A stretch of DNA of 64,000 nt from Alteromonas australica (GTDB lineage: Bacteria; Pseudomonadota; Gammaproteobacteria; Enterobacterales; Alteromonadaceae). Below, piece after piece: positions 31,994 through 41,028 of the stretch (positions are counted from its first letter, which is position 1; every line of letters begins with the position of its first letter). The notes below the pieces were generated by a model that saw only the letters and a program-made list of their open reading frames with translations, was not told where the DNA came from and ran no database searches. Position numbers and translations under genes: made by a program. The stretch is from assembly GCF_000730385.1 (NCBI RefSeq), contig NZ_CP008849.1, positions 992,001 through 1,056,000 on the forward strand, in the 5' to 3' direction.

Positions 31994-32592
31994 AAAAAGC
32001 GCCACTGGTTATTATTCCACTTGTGTTGTTTAGCTTACTTGTTGTGTTTCTATTTAAAGGGCTTTTTTCCGACCCTAGAGCGCTTGACTCTCAGGTAAAG
32101 GGAAAGTCACTTCCGCCTTTTTCTTTGCCAGATTTAATGCAGCCAGAGATGACTTATGAACCCGCTGATTTAAAAGGCGAAGTGACTATTCTTAATGTGT
32201 GGGGCGTATGGTGCGTGACGTGTGCGGTGGAAATGCCGTATTTAACGCACTTAAAGCAAGAAGAGAATGTGCACATTGTGGGGTTGTATTTTGATCAGGA
32301 TTTAGACCCCGATTTTGGTACAAAAACGCTGACGCGGGTACAACAAGAAGTTACAGATATGCTTAGCCGATATGGCAACCCCTATGCGTTTAATATTTTC
32401 GACGTGTATCGCGACACCTCTTTGGATTTAGGGGTCACAGGCGCACCTGAGCATTTTGTTATCGATGCCAATGGTATTATTCGTATGCATCATATTGGTG
32501 ATATTAATGAACGCGTATGGTCGTCAAAAATTGGCCCCCTGTATCGCGCACTGGTGGCTGAGGCTAAACAAAATAAGGAAGGTGGTGAATGA
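31990..32592 (+). CDS. ccmG: Thiol:disulfide interchange protein CcmG/DsbE
   Basis: CcmG (200 residues) is a membrane-anchored thioredoxin-fold reductase that keeps apocytochrome c cysteines reduced. A signal anchor fills residues 5-25. The active site is WCVTC within GVWCVTCAVEMPYL, and the cis-proline region GVTGAPEHFVID is present. It overlaps ccmF by 4 bp and ccmH by 4 bp. Confidence 0.96.
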   Translation: MKKAPLVIIPLVLFSLLVVFLFKGLFSDPRALDSQVKGKSLPPFSLPDLMQPEMTYEPADLKGEVTILNVWGVWCVTCAVEMPYLTHLKQEENVHIVGLYFDQDLDPDFGTKTLTRVQQEVTDMLSRYGNPYAFNIFDVYRDTSLDLGVTGAPEHFVIDANGIIRMHHIGDINERVWSSKIGPLYRALVAEAKQNKEGGE

Positions 32593-33032
32593 GGTTTACG
32601 CTCTTTTCATTGTTACTTTTCATGTGTGCTGCTTCGTTTGCCGCAGAAGATAATTTTTCTTTCGACACACCTGAGCAGCGTGCTCAGTTTTTATCACTGA
32701 CAAGTGAACTTCGCTGCCCGATGTGTCAAAACCAAAACATAGCTGACAGCGATGCGATGATCGCCCACGACATGCGGCGCAAGGTGTATACCTTGTTAAA
32801 GCAAGGTAAGTCAGAACAAGACGTTATTGATTACATGAAAGCACGTTATGGTGACTTTGTTCACTATCAACCGCCCATTACCATAGCCACGTTTTGGCTA
32901 TGGGCTACGCCAGTGTTGTTTGTTTTATTGGCTTTTATTTTCATTGTTAGACGCAAAAAGAACGAAAAAACAGAGGATTTTCAGGCCAAACTGGCTAAGG
33001 CAGATGCTTTGTTGGAGCAAGAAAAAGAATGA
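32589..33032 (+). CDS. ccmH: Cytochrome c maturation protein CcmH
   Basis: This 147-residue protein is the short CcmH (CcmL/NrfF type). It has a signal peptide, the redox motif LRCPMCQNQNIADS and one C-terminal membrane helix (FWLWATPVLFVLLAFIFIV). It acts with CcmG and CcmI on the apocytochrome. The TPR part that is fused in E. coli CcmH is a separate gene here (ccmI). Confidence 0.97.
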   Translation: MRFTLFSLLLFMCAASFAAEDNFSFDTPEQRAQFLSLTSELRCPMCQNQNIADSDAMIAHDMRRKVYTLLKQGKSEQDVIDYMKARYGDFVHYQPPITIATFWLWATPVLFVLLAFIFIVRRKKNEKTEDFQAKLAKADALLEQEKE

Positions 33033-34300
33033 TGTGGTCTGAATTTTACCTCGTAATATCAGGGTTAATTACCTTGATATTACTGATTGTCGCTTTTCCT
33101 TGGTTGCGCAGTAAAAATCATGCAAAAGCAGATAGCTTAAGCAATACACAAATTGTAAAACAGCGACTGCAAGAACTGGATCGTGAAGAACGTGAAGGGC
33201 TCATTTCTGCCGGCGATAAAGCTCAAGCAGTCGATGAGCTAAAAGTGGCCTTGGTGGATGAGTCGGCGTTCGCTTCGCAAAAAACAGGTACAGCCTGGTT
33301 ACCTTTGGCCGTGGGGGCAACAATTGCTATTGCCACCGCGGTGAGTGTTTATGCTCATGTAAACCAATTGGCAAAGGTGAAGCATGCAAGTGATGCTATG
33401 GCGGCATTGCCTGAGTTGAGCCAACAATTAGCGACCGGCAATGGCAATAACCTTTCTCAGCAAGATATGATCAGTCTTGCTTTAGCACTTAGACAGCAGA
33501 TACGCTCTTTGCCTGAAGACGACAGTGGATGGATGGTTTATGGACGATTAATGTTGAGTTTAGGGCAAGAAGTTCAAGCCATTGAAGCTATCGAGCGTGC
33601 AGTCAACTTAGCCCCAGACAAGAAAGCAAATGCCATCTCTTTAGCGCAGGCTCTGATGACAACAGGTGATGTAAACAATTTATCCCGTGCACAGGGTATT
33701 CTAGCGAATCTACTTCAAGAGAATGCTGAAAATGACAATTTAGCCCTTATGATGGCGGTTGTGTCGGCGCAGTTAGGTGATTTAGAAAATACAGCGTTTT
33801 ACTATAACCAAGTGAAGAGTAAGTTACCGCAGGACAGTGAATTGGCGCAAAGCTTGGTTAGTCGTATTGCTGAACTGGAAGGGCAAGTAGAAAAAGTGAC
33901 GTTTAGTCAGCCTAGTAACCAGTCTTTGGATGATGCTGGGCAAGGGATGACCGAATTTTCAATCACCATAAGCCTATCTGAAGCAGCAAGCGTTTCGTTA
34001 CCGCCAGAAGGCTTTTTGGTTGTATTTGCACAAGATGCGGATTCGCAAAATCGTATGCCAGCGGCAGTAGTAAAACGACCTTTGTCATCGTTTCCACTTA
34101 CCGTTAACTTAACCGTTGAAAATGCCATGATGCCGCAATTTACACTTGATAGCCTCGAGAACGTTAAGCTAACCGCACGTATTTCAGAAGATGAAAATGT
34201 GGCTGTGGCCGCTGGTGAGTGGGAAGGCAGTGTTCAGTCTAAAGTGAGTAAAGGTCGAAATACTGCGATAAGTATTACCATTAATAAGGAACTACAGTGA
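33029..34300 (+). CDS. ccmI: Cytochrome c maturation TPR protein CcmI
   Basis: CcmI (423 residues) chaperones the C terminus of apocytochrome c to the CcmFH complex. There are two N-terminal membrane helices (residues 5-25 and about 90-110) around a basic cytoplasmic loop. TPR-type repeats follow (DDSGWMVYGRLMLSLGQEVQAIEAIERAVNLAPD) and then a beta-rich C-terminal domain. It is the last ccm gene and is read straight into mlaA. Confidence 0.93.
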   Translation: MMWSEFYLVISGLITLILLIVAFPWLRSKNHAKADSLSNTQIVKQRLQELDREEREGLISAGDKAQAVDELKVALVDESAFASQKTGTAWLPLAVGATIAIATAVSVYAHVNQLAKVKHASDAMAALPELSQQLATGNGNNLSQQDMISLALALRQQIRSLPEDDSGWMVYGRLMLSLGQEVQAIEAIERAVNLAPDKKANAISLAQALMTTGDVNNLSRAQGILANLLQENAENDNLALMMAVVSAQLGDLENTAFYYNQVKSKLPQDSELAQSLVSRIAELEGQVEKVTFSQPSNQSLDDAGQGMTEFSITISLSEAASVSLPPEGFLVVFAQDADSQNRMPAAVVKRPLSSFPLTVNLTVENAMMPQFTLDSLENVKLTARISEDENVAVAAGEWEGSVQSKVSKGRNTAISITINKELQ

Positions 34301-35175
34301 ACAAATTAGCAAAATGGGTTGTGGTCAGTGGATTTGCTCTCACCAGTATGTTGAGTGGTTGTGCCACAAATAATGCCAATCAACAAAGCGACAACGCCCA
34401 GCAAGAAGTGGTTGATACCTCGGATCCGAGAGATCCATTAGAATCGGTTAACCGCGTCATGTGGGATTTCAACTGGGAAGTGCTAGACGCTTATTTTCTT
34501 CGCCCGGTAACGGTAGGTTACGTCACTGTTATGCCTCAGTTCGCTCGTACCGGCCTGCTCAACGCTGCAGAAAACCTGCAAGAGCCTGCCAACATGATGA
34601 ACAATATGCTACAAGGTAAGTTTGATGAAGGAATGGATAGCTTAGCCCGTTTTGTGTTGAACTCAACGATAGGCTTATTGGGCACAATTGATGTGGCGGA
34701 CAAGCTCGGAATTACCTCTCAAGAAGAAGAATTTGGTGAAACCTTAGGAACAATGGGCGTGGGTACAGGTCCTTTCTTAATGCTTCCTGCACTTGGCCCT
34801 AATGATCCTCGCAGTTTCTCTGGCGAGGTGGTTGACGGCATGGTTTATCCTATGGCGGTTATTGATGGCAACTTAGCCATTGCTCGATACCTTATTTCAC
34901 TGCTTGAAACTCGCGCTGCCCTCATTGAGCAGGAGCAACAAATTGAACAATCAATAGATGACTATGCCTTTGTGAAAAACGCTTATTTTGAGAATTTAGC
35001 GTTTAAGGTCACCGATGGAAAAAGCGGTGATAAAGCCATTGATGAGGAACAACTAGACGACTTTGCTGAGTTTGAAGCTATGTTGGACTACGAAGAGTAC
35101 GAGGAAGTAGAGGAAGAGACTGAGAAATCTACTGATGAAGAGGCGACAGAAGAAGTGGTAGAGCCACAGCCTTAA
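34297..35175 (+). CDS. mlaA: Outer-membrane lipid asymmetry lipoprotein MlaA (VacJ)
   Basis: MlaA (292 residues) removes misplaced phospholipids from the outer leaflet and passes them to the Mla shuttle. It starts at GTG 34297, with AAGGA upstream, and overlaps ccmI by 4 bp. The lipobox LSGC is at Cys22. The family core DPLESVNRVMWDFNWEVLDAYFLRPV, ENLQEPANMMNNMLQGK and GPFLMLPALGPNDPR is complete. An unusual, very acidic C-terminal tail of about 45 residues (mostly Glu and Asp) follows. No mlaBCDEF genes are nearby. Confidence 0.95.
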   Translation: MNKLAKWVVVSGFALTSMLSGCATNNANQQSDNAQQEVVDTSDPRDPLESVNRVMWDFNWEVLDAYFLRPVTVGYVTVMPQFARTGLLNAAENLQEPANMMNNMLQGKFDEGMDSLARFVLNSTIGLLGTIDVADKLGITSQEEEFGETLGTMGVGTGPFLMLPALGPNDPRSFSGEVVDGMVYPMAVIDGNLAIARYLISLLETRAALIEQEQQIEQSIDDYAFVKNAYFENLAFKVTDGKSGDKAIDEEQLDDFAEFEAMLDYEEYEEVEEETEKSTDEEATEEVVEPQP

Positions 35176-35201
35176 TATTACGTTCATTCATTTCTTATGC
35201 A

Positions 35202-35238
35202 AAAAAAGCCCTTTCAGCTGTGCTGAAAGGGCTTTTTT
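35202..35238. terminator. Bidirectional terminator between mlaA and galE
   Basis: A perfect 17-bp stem (35202-35218 with 35222-35238) has A/T tracts on both sides and a 3-nt loop. It can stop transcription of both convergent genes. Confidence 0.92.
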
Positions 35239-35271
35239 AATAGAGCTAACCTACTAATGAATCGCTAGGCG

Positions 35272-36294
35272 TTAATCTTTCGGGTAACCCTGAGGATTGT
35301 TTGATTGCCAATGCCAAGTGTCTGCACACATGGCATCTAGGCCTTTATCTGCGTGCCAGTTCAACTCAGTCGCTGCTTTTGTTGGGTCGGCATAACAGGC
35401 AGCAATATCGCCGTTTCGGCGAGGAGCAATGGTATAGGGAATGTCTTTGCCAGAAGCTTGTTCAAAGGCTTTTACCATTTCGAGCACAGAGTAACCTTGC
35501 CCTGTACCTAAATTGTATTTATCTAGCCCCATATTCAATGCAAGGCGGTCTAATGCTTTTAAATGGCCGTTAGCGAGATCTTCTACATGGATATAATCTC
35601 TTACACCTGTGCCATCGGGGGTGTCATAGTCATCACCAAATACACTTAAACGCTGCAATTTACCGGTTGCTACTTGTGAAATGAATGGCATTAAGTTATT
35701 CGGGATACCGTTTGGATCTTCACCTATTTGACCTGATTCGTGAGCGCCCACAGGGTTGAAATAACGTAATAGAACAATATTCCATTGATCATCAGAGTTA
35801 TAAAGATCGGCCAGTACGTGCTCAACCATCAATTTTGACATGCCATAGGGATTCGTGGGTTGCCCTGTTGCCATGTCTTCGCGAAGTGGCAGAGAGGCAG
35901 GGTCACCATACACAGTCGCAGATGAACTAAACACAATATTTTTAACGTTGTGTTTTTGCATGGCGTTACACAAGGTCAGTGTACCGTAAACGTTGTTTTC
36001 GTAATACGCTAACGGCTTTTGAACAGATTCGCCTACCGCTTTAAGCCCAGCAAAGTGGATAACCGCGAATATGTCATTATCGCTGAAAATGCCATCTAAT
36101 ACTGCTGTATCACGAATATCTCCTTGTACGAAGGCCACCGACTTTCCGGTCAGCGCTTCTACCCGACGCAGTGATTCTGCACTAGCGTTAGACAAGTTAT
36201 CCAACACCACAACCCCGTATCCTTGTTCAAGAAGTTGCAGCACTGTGTGACTGCCAATATAGCCGGCTCCGCCGGTCACTAAGATGGTTTTCAT
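35272..36294 (-). CDS. galE: UDP-glucose 4-epimerase GalE
   Basis: GalE (340 residues) interconverts UDP-glucose and UDP-galactose. The NAD-binding [16 protein letters not shown], the SSSATVYG catalytic Ser/Thr region and the YGMSK catalytic Tyr/Lys pair are present. It overlaps the small membrane-protein gene upstream by 4 bp. It supplies sugar nucleotides that the polysaccharide locus nearby could use. Confidence 0.97.
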   Translation of the reverse strand: MKTILVTGGAGYIGSHTVLQLLEQGYGVVVLDNLSNASAESLRRVEALTGKSVAFVQGDIRDTAVLDGIFSDNDIFAVIHFAGLKAVGESVQKPLAYYENNVYGTLTLCNAMQKHNVKNIVFSSSATVYGDPASLPLREDMATGQPTNPYGMSKLMVEHVLADLYNSDDQWNIVLLRYFNPVGAHESGQIGEDPNGIPNNLMPFISQVATGKLQRLSVFGDDYDTPDGTGVRDYIHVEDLANGHLKALDRLALNMGLDKYNLGTGQGYSVLEMVKAFEQASGKDIPYTIAPRRNGDIAACYADPTKAATELNWHADKGLDAMCADTWHWQSNNPQGYPKD

Positions 36295-36593
36295 GCATTT
36301 TCCTTTTCTGGTGCTGGCGCTAGGTACTTAGCGCTCATTGAATTTTGTATCGGTTTCACAAGCAAGGGGTAAAGTAAAAAAACAAGAAGTGCCCATAGCA
36401 GCGAGGTCCAATTCGATGCGGTTTGAAGAATAAGAACAAATACAGGCACAATAACGAGCAATTTGAGTATATTTAGCAGGGTTTTCTCTGGCACAGTAAG
36501 CTTCTTTGCCGCTTGGTCTAAACGTTTAACCCGCTCAGCCAAAGGGAGCCCTTTTAGTGCTGGAATGTGACGTGTTGAAAAGTAGAAATTCAT
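36291..36593 (-). CDS. Small two-helix membrane protein of unknown function
   Basis: The 100-residue protein begins [22 protein letters not shown] and has two hydrophobic segments near residues 43-60 and 64-82, with a basic N-terminal half. I do not recognise a named family. It is translationally coupled to galE (4-bp overlap), so it is very likely expressed. The basic N terminus and short helices suggest an inner-membrane protein. Confidence 0.7.
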   Translation of the reverse strand: MNFYFSTRHIPALKGLPLAERVKRLDQAAKKLTVPEKTLLNILKLLVIVPVFVLILQTASNWTSLLWALLVFLLYPLLVKPIQNSMSAKYLAPAPEKENA

Positions 36594-36611
36594 AAGTTGC
36601 TCTAAATAAAA

Positions 36612-36641
36612 AACCGCCGAAACGAAGCGTTTACGGCGGTT
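36612..36641 (-). terminator. Terminator after the peptide transporter gene
   Basis: AACCGCCG and CGGCGGTT, with AAACG and CGTTT inside, pair with one bulged base and a short loop. In minus sense a T run follows. It separates the transporter from the galE pair. Confidence 0.75.
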
Positions 36642-36674
36642 ATTGTAGGGGATTGTGAAAACAGTTGAAACTGT

Positions 36675-38195
36675 TTATGCCTTTTCTTCGATACCAGATT
36701 TTTCCCAATGGCGTGATTTAAGGCTTAGCAACGCGATAATGATACCAATAGCGATACTAAACAACGCGATTTGGAGATATAGGTTAGGCATTTCGTTGAC
36801 ATTCTCTGGGTCAAAATTACCAGAAAGTAGGCCCGCGATAATGTTACCGATTGAGTAGGTAAGCACGAAAATTCCCATCATTTGGCCAGCAAAGCGCTTA
36901 GGCGACAATTTGCTGACCGCGCTTAATGCAACAGGGCTTAAGCAAAGCTCACCGACAGTATGTAAGAAATAGGTCGTAACAAGCCACATAGGCGCGACTT
37001 TAAGACCCTGAGCAGCGTACTGAGAGGCCATAAACATGACTAAGAAGCCGCTTGCCATAATCACAATACCGATAGCACACTTTAGTGTGTATGAGGGGTC
37101 TATCATGCGTTTAGCTAGGTTTATCCAAAGCGCTGCAAAAAATGGCGACAGAATGACGATAAACAGCGAATTAGACAACTGGAACCAAACGGTAGGAATT
37201 GCAGTCATGCCAAACCACGACGTTAGGAAGGATCCGCCTTCTAAAACCCTATCGGTATAGTTTTGTGCAAAGAGGTTTAAAGAGGAGCCAGCTTGCTCGA
37301 AGCCAGACCAAAAACAGGCAGAAGCGATACAAACAAGTAAAAGTGCCCATAAGCGCTTTTTCTCATTATCGGTTAGTTGGCCTTTGAAATAAATGAAGCC
37401 GAAGTAAGCGAAAAATACCGTGGTAAATAAGATAGCCACTTTTTGAGCAAGGGCCACAGGTTCAATTACAATGGTTCCCATATGTGCAAGAACGATCACG
37501 ACCACCGCCGCGACGACGACCGCACTAACCGCCATCCAAGCTCTTTTGCGGGCTTCACCAACAAACGGGTTAGCAGGTTCAACAGATTTAGGGTCGAGCG
37601 TATTATTGGTAAAGTGGTACTGGATTAACCCAAATGCCATCCCTACCGCGGCTGCACCAAAGGCATAATGCCAGCCCCAATCTTCCTGAAGATAGCCAGT
37701 AACAAAATAAGCGATAAGCGAACCAATATTAATACCCATATAGTAAAGGGCATAGCCACTGTCTCGACGGGTGTCTTCTTCACTATATTGCTGGCCTACC
37801 ATGGCCGAGATATTAGGTTTCAGCAACCCCGTGCCGGTAGCAACAAGAATAAGACCAACAAAGAAGAGGTTTTGTAGGTCGATGGCAAGGACGATATGGC
37901 CAGCAAATATAATGATGCCTCCATACCATACCGCTCGCTTACCGCCAATCAAACGGTCAGCCAACCAACCGCCAGGTAAGCCTAAGAAGTATACCGCGCC
38001 AGTATATAAGCCATAAATAGCTCCCGCGGTGGCAACGGTTAAGCCTAACCCTTGAGTTTGCAAACTTGCTGTCATGAACAAGACCAGTAGCGCACGCATA
38101 CCGTAATAGCTCATTCGTTCCCACATTTCTGTGAAAAATAGTGTCTTAAGGCCTCCTGGATGGCCAAAGAAACTAGAATCGTTAGATGGTTTCAT
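36675..38195 (-). CDS. POT-family proton-dependent oligopeptide transporter
   Basis: From the preferred ATG at 38193-38195 the protein has 506 residues and about 14 membrane helices, as in bacterial POT (DtpA-type) symporters of di- and tripeptides. Diagnostic motifs are FFTEMWERMSYYGMRALLVLFM (the E-x-x-E-R type proton site), GGWLADRLIGGKRAVWYGG, YYMGINIGSLIAYFVTGYL and the FWSGFEQAGSSLNLFA segment. An upstream start at 38249 would add 18 polar residues with no ribosome site. It is transcribed alone. Confidence 0.93.
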   Translation of the reverse strand: MKPSNDSSFFGHPGGLKTLFFTEMWERMSYYGMRALLVLFMTASLQTQGLGLTVATAGAIYGLYTGAVYFLGLPGGWLADRLIGGKRAVWYGGIIIFAGHIVLAIDLQNLFFVGLILVATGTGLLKPNISAMVGQQYSEEDTRRDSGYALYYMGINIGSLIAYFVTGYLQEDWGWHYAFGAAAVGMAFGLIQYHFTNNTLDPKSVEPANPFVGEARKRAWMAVSAVVVAAVVVIVLAHMGTIVIEPVALAQKVAILFTTVFFAYFGFIYFKGQLTDNEKKRLWALLLVCIASACFWSGFEQAGSSLNLFAQNYTDRVLEGGSFLTSWFGMTAIPTVWFQLSNSLFIVILSPFFAALWINLAKRMIDPSYTLKCAIGIVIMASGFLVMFMASQYAAQGLKVAPMWLVTTYFLHTVGELCLSPVALSAVSKLSPKRFAGQMMGIFVLTYSIGNIIAGLLSGNFDPENVNEMPNLYLQIALFSIAIGIIIALLSLKSRHWEKSGIEEKA

Positions 38196-38441
38196 ATTTT
38201 TATTTGTTCCATATTGAGTATGGTTATTATTGTAGCGCGCGTATCCCATGGCTCAGTAATCTACTGTTAGAAATTACTCCCTATGGGCTCGCTTAGGCTA
38301 CCTATCCATGAATGCTTATACTAGAGCGAACGCGAAGACACAAGATTTGGTCGATAATCTGGGGAAATGATGTGCCAACCGGCCAAATATTGAACATTTT
38401 TGGCCGGCTGGTGAGCTCAGGTAGGGGGTACCTATTGGGCT

Positions 38442-39560
38442 TTACAATTCGCGAACGGTGGCGACAACGATGCGCACAATGCCGTAAAGAAGCAGCAAAA
38501 TAACGCCAAATAAAATCAAATTATAAGTGACTTTAGGGTAGGCGTTATCGTCGGGCAAGGTAGGGGACTCTATGGTCACCAGATGTTGTAATTTTTGATA
38601 AGCTTCCACGCGCGCATTTTCAAGGGTGATTAATGACGAAGAGTAAGCTTGAATCGCTAACTGTAACTGCACTTGTAAATTACTGTATTGTGCCATTAAC
38701 TCACTCACAGAAAGCGTTTCACCTTGGCCGTCAGCGGTGCTAATGCGCTCTTTTTGCTTTTCGACTTCTTCTTGTAAGGCGGTTATTTCCCGTCTTATAT
38801 TGATAATTTCAGGTGCCATGTTAGACATCATGGTAGACATGGTACTGAGCTCGGCTTTTTTCTGCGCAAGCGTTGCTTCTAAAGAGAAGGCGATTTGCTG
38901 AAACGCTGCGCCTTCAGCTGTCGGGTCTAACACATTATATTTAGCTTGAAAGCCAAGAATATCTGTTTTGGCTTGTTGTAGTTTTTGCTCAACAATCTCA
39001 TGCTCACCTTTTGCAAATGTTAGCTTCGATTTAGCCAGATCGTTGTTGATGTTATTAATAAACTGCTCTGCTTTTTTTACGATAGCCTGGTTTATTTGTA
39101 GCGCAAATTCGGGCGTGAAGGCACGAGTGCGCAGAGAAATAACAGATGAAGCAGAATCAACGCTAACCTCAATGTGACTGAGATAGAATTGGTAAAAGTC
39201 TTCTTTTCTATGATTTTCAGACAAGCCGCTAAACATGTCAGCTTCGTCAGACATATAATGCCCACGTAAACCTATTGTTTCGTCGAGGTATTCAATCATA
39301 TCGGCCGATTGTATGTAGGCTTCCACCAATTGACTATCGTTTGTAACCCCGGTACTGCCCATACCTGCAGTCGCAAGTAAAGATGAGGGGTCGAAGCTAC
39401 TGCCACCATCACTAGATTTAACAATCAATTGACTGTGGCTTTCGTATTGGGGCGCTGCCCAAATAATCAGATAAAAAGCATATGAAAGCCAAGGAAGAAC
39501 AAGCAAAAGGGTTTTGTGTTTCTTCAGAAGAGCATTCAGTTGGGTAAGGGATTTTTCCAC
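38442..39560 (-). CDS. Capsule export inner-membrane protein, KpsE/CtrB/BexC family
   Basis: The 372-residue protein has an N-terminal membrane helix (LLLVLPWLSYAFYLIIWAA) and a C-terminal helix (YNLILFGVILLLLYGIVRIVV). A long periplasmic alpha-helical, coiled-coil region lies between them (about residues 170-320). This is the polysaccharide co-polymerase fold that links the ABC exporter to the outer-membrane channel in group 2 capsule systems. The start is GTG. It is the last gene of the minus-strand export operon, 11 bp after the ATPase gene. Confidence 0.88.
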   Translation of the reverse strand: MEKSLTQLNALLKKHKTLLLVLPWLSYAFYLIIWAAPQYESHSQLIVKSSDGGSSFDPSSLLATAGMGSTGVTNDSQLVEAYIQSADMIEYLDETIGLRGHYMSDEADMFSGLSENHRKEDFYQFYLSHIEVSVDSASSVISLRTRAFTPEFALQINQAIVKKAEQFINNINNDLAKSKLTFAKGEHEIVEQKLQQAKTDILGFQAKYNVLDPTAEGAAFQQIAFSLEATLAQKKAELSTMSTMMSNMAPEIINIRREITALQEEVEKQKERISTADGQGETLSVSELMAQYSNLQVQLQLAIQAYSSSLITLENARVEAYQKLQHLVTIESPTLPDDNAYPKVTYNLILFGVILLLLYGIVRIVVATVREL

Positions 39561-39571
39561 GTTTAATAAAC

Positions 39572-40246
39572 CTATTTTAGCGACTTTTTGTTATCTGCAT
39601 CCTGCGTGTAAACGTCGATGCCTTCTTCTAAATCTTCGTAATAATGTAATTTGCCATCGTCTATGATTACCGCAGAGGTACAAAACTCGCGAATTTGATC
39701 AAGCTCGTGGCTTACCATAATAACGCCAGCCTCTTCACTTTTTTCTTTCAGTGAAAGTCGCGCTTTTTTACGGAACAGTGGGTCGCCCACTGAGGTCGCT
39801 TCGTCAATTAAATAAATATCAAAACCGACATTCATACAACACGCGAACACGAGTTTGGCGCGCATACCGGAAGAGTAGGTTCTCACTGGTAAGTCAAAGC
39901 GTTTATCTAATTCGGCGAAAGCCTGTACTTTTTCTTCATACTCCGCAATAGAAGTGACATTGTTGATTCGACCAATAAAGCGGGTGTTTTCTCGCCCCGT
40001 CATTTGTGGGTGAATACCCGTTTGTAGAGCAACGGGCCAAGACATCGCTTTGTTGGTTAGCACTCTCCCCCTATCCGGGTATTCACTCTTCGCCAGCATA
40101 CGAAAAAGGGTAGATTTACCAGCCCCGTTCTTACCTAAAATAGCGACGTTATTTTCGGTAGGGAAATTAAAATTTAAATTTCTGAAAATATACTGTGGCC
40201 CCATCTTGCTGGGGTAGCTTTTTGTTAAATTTTCTAATTTAATCAT
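39572..40246 (-). CDS. Capsule polysaccharide ABC exporter ATPase, KpsT/CtrD family
   Basis: The 224-residue ATPase has Walker A LGKNGAGKST, a KpsT-type signature RTYSSGMRAKLVFACCMNV and Walker B DIYLIDEATSVGD, where Ala replaces the usual Pro, as in this family. The ATG at 40244-40246 overlaps the permease stop in an ATGA arrangement; this decides the start against one seven codons upstream. With the permease it moves lipid-linked polysaccharide across the inner membrane. Confidence 0.93.
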   Translation of the reverse strand: MIKLENLTKSYPSKMGPQYIFRNLNFNFPTENNVAILGKNGAGKSTLFRMLAKSEYPDRGRVLTNKAMSWPVALQTGIHPQMTGRENTRFIGRINNVTSIAEYEEKVQAFAELDKRFDLPVRTYSSGMRAKLVFACCMNVGFDIYLIDEATSVGDPLFRKKARLSLKEKSEEAGVIMVSHELDQIREFCTSAVIIDDGKLHYYEDLEEGIDVYTQDADNKKSLK

Positions 40247-41022
40247 CGCGATAGCACCCGTTTCCAAGTTATATGGTACATAGCCAAGCTTAAAAACACA
40301 GTTGCAATTGTGACTTCGATAATGAATATATACGATACCCCTTTGACACCGTATGATTCAAAACAAGCATAACGCGCTAGTTCATTGAAATGTACCAAGG
40401 GATTCCATGTTAAGTAAGGCCAAAACTTCTCTGGTAGATCTTGTAAGCTAAAAAATACGCATGAGATGAATATGAGAGGTCGCGTGAGCAAAGCCTTAAT
40501 TTTATTAACTTCGGGTACAAACGCAGCGGCAATCGCGAATATTAACCCCAATGAAATTGAAAAAATCCACAGAAGTGCGAACAGCGATATTAATAGGAGA
40601 GGGTCATGAATAGCAAAGCCCTCACCAATCAAATAGAGCGCCAGCGCAAGCAAGGCAACCACTATGACTTTTATCGAAAACTCTAAAAAACCAGCGGTTA
40701 GAATGGCGGATATGGGCTGCACTTGCCTAAAGGCATACAGGGGCTTATTACGCTTAATGGAAGTCGAAACCGAGTTTAAACAACTGGTTAGCGATTGTAA
40801 GCCCATTAAGCCAATCATCATAAAGATAAACAGTGGGATAGAATGTACATCCCCAGGGCGTAAAATACTTCTAAAGAAAGACAACGCAAATATGAATACA
40901 AAAGGCTCGAGAAATGCCCAGCCGAGGCCAAATTTGTCGTTGAATTTACTTTGTAGTTCACGAAGGAAAAGTGCAAATATTACACTTCTCCATGCGTAAA
41001 GTTGTGCTTTAAAGGTTACCAT
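40243..41022 (-). CDS. Capsule polysaccharide ABC exporter permease, KpsM/CtrC family
   Basis: The 259-residue protein has six membrane helices and the KpsM-type N-terminal segment VIFALFLRELQSKFNDKFGLGWAFLEPFVFI. It follows the outer-membrane exporter gene by 6 bp and is coupled to the ATPase gene. Length and topology match ABC-2 polysaccharide exporters. Confidence 0.92.
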   Translation of the reverse strand: MVTFKAQLYAWRSVIFALFLRELQSKFNDKFGLGWAFLEPFVFIFALSFFRSILRPGDVHSIPLFIFMMIGLMGLQSLTSCLNSVSTSIKRNKPLYAFRQVQPISAILTAGFLEFSIKVIVVALLALALYLIGEGFAIHDPLLLISLFALLWIFSISLGLIFAIAAAFVPEVNKIKALLTRPLIFISCVFFSLQDLPEKFWPYLTWNPLVHFNELARYACFESYGVKGVSYIFIIEVTIATVFLSLAMYHITWKRVLSR

Positions 41023-41028
41023 ATCAAG

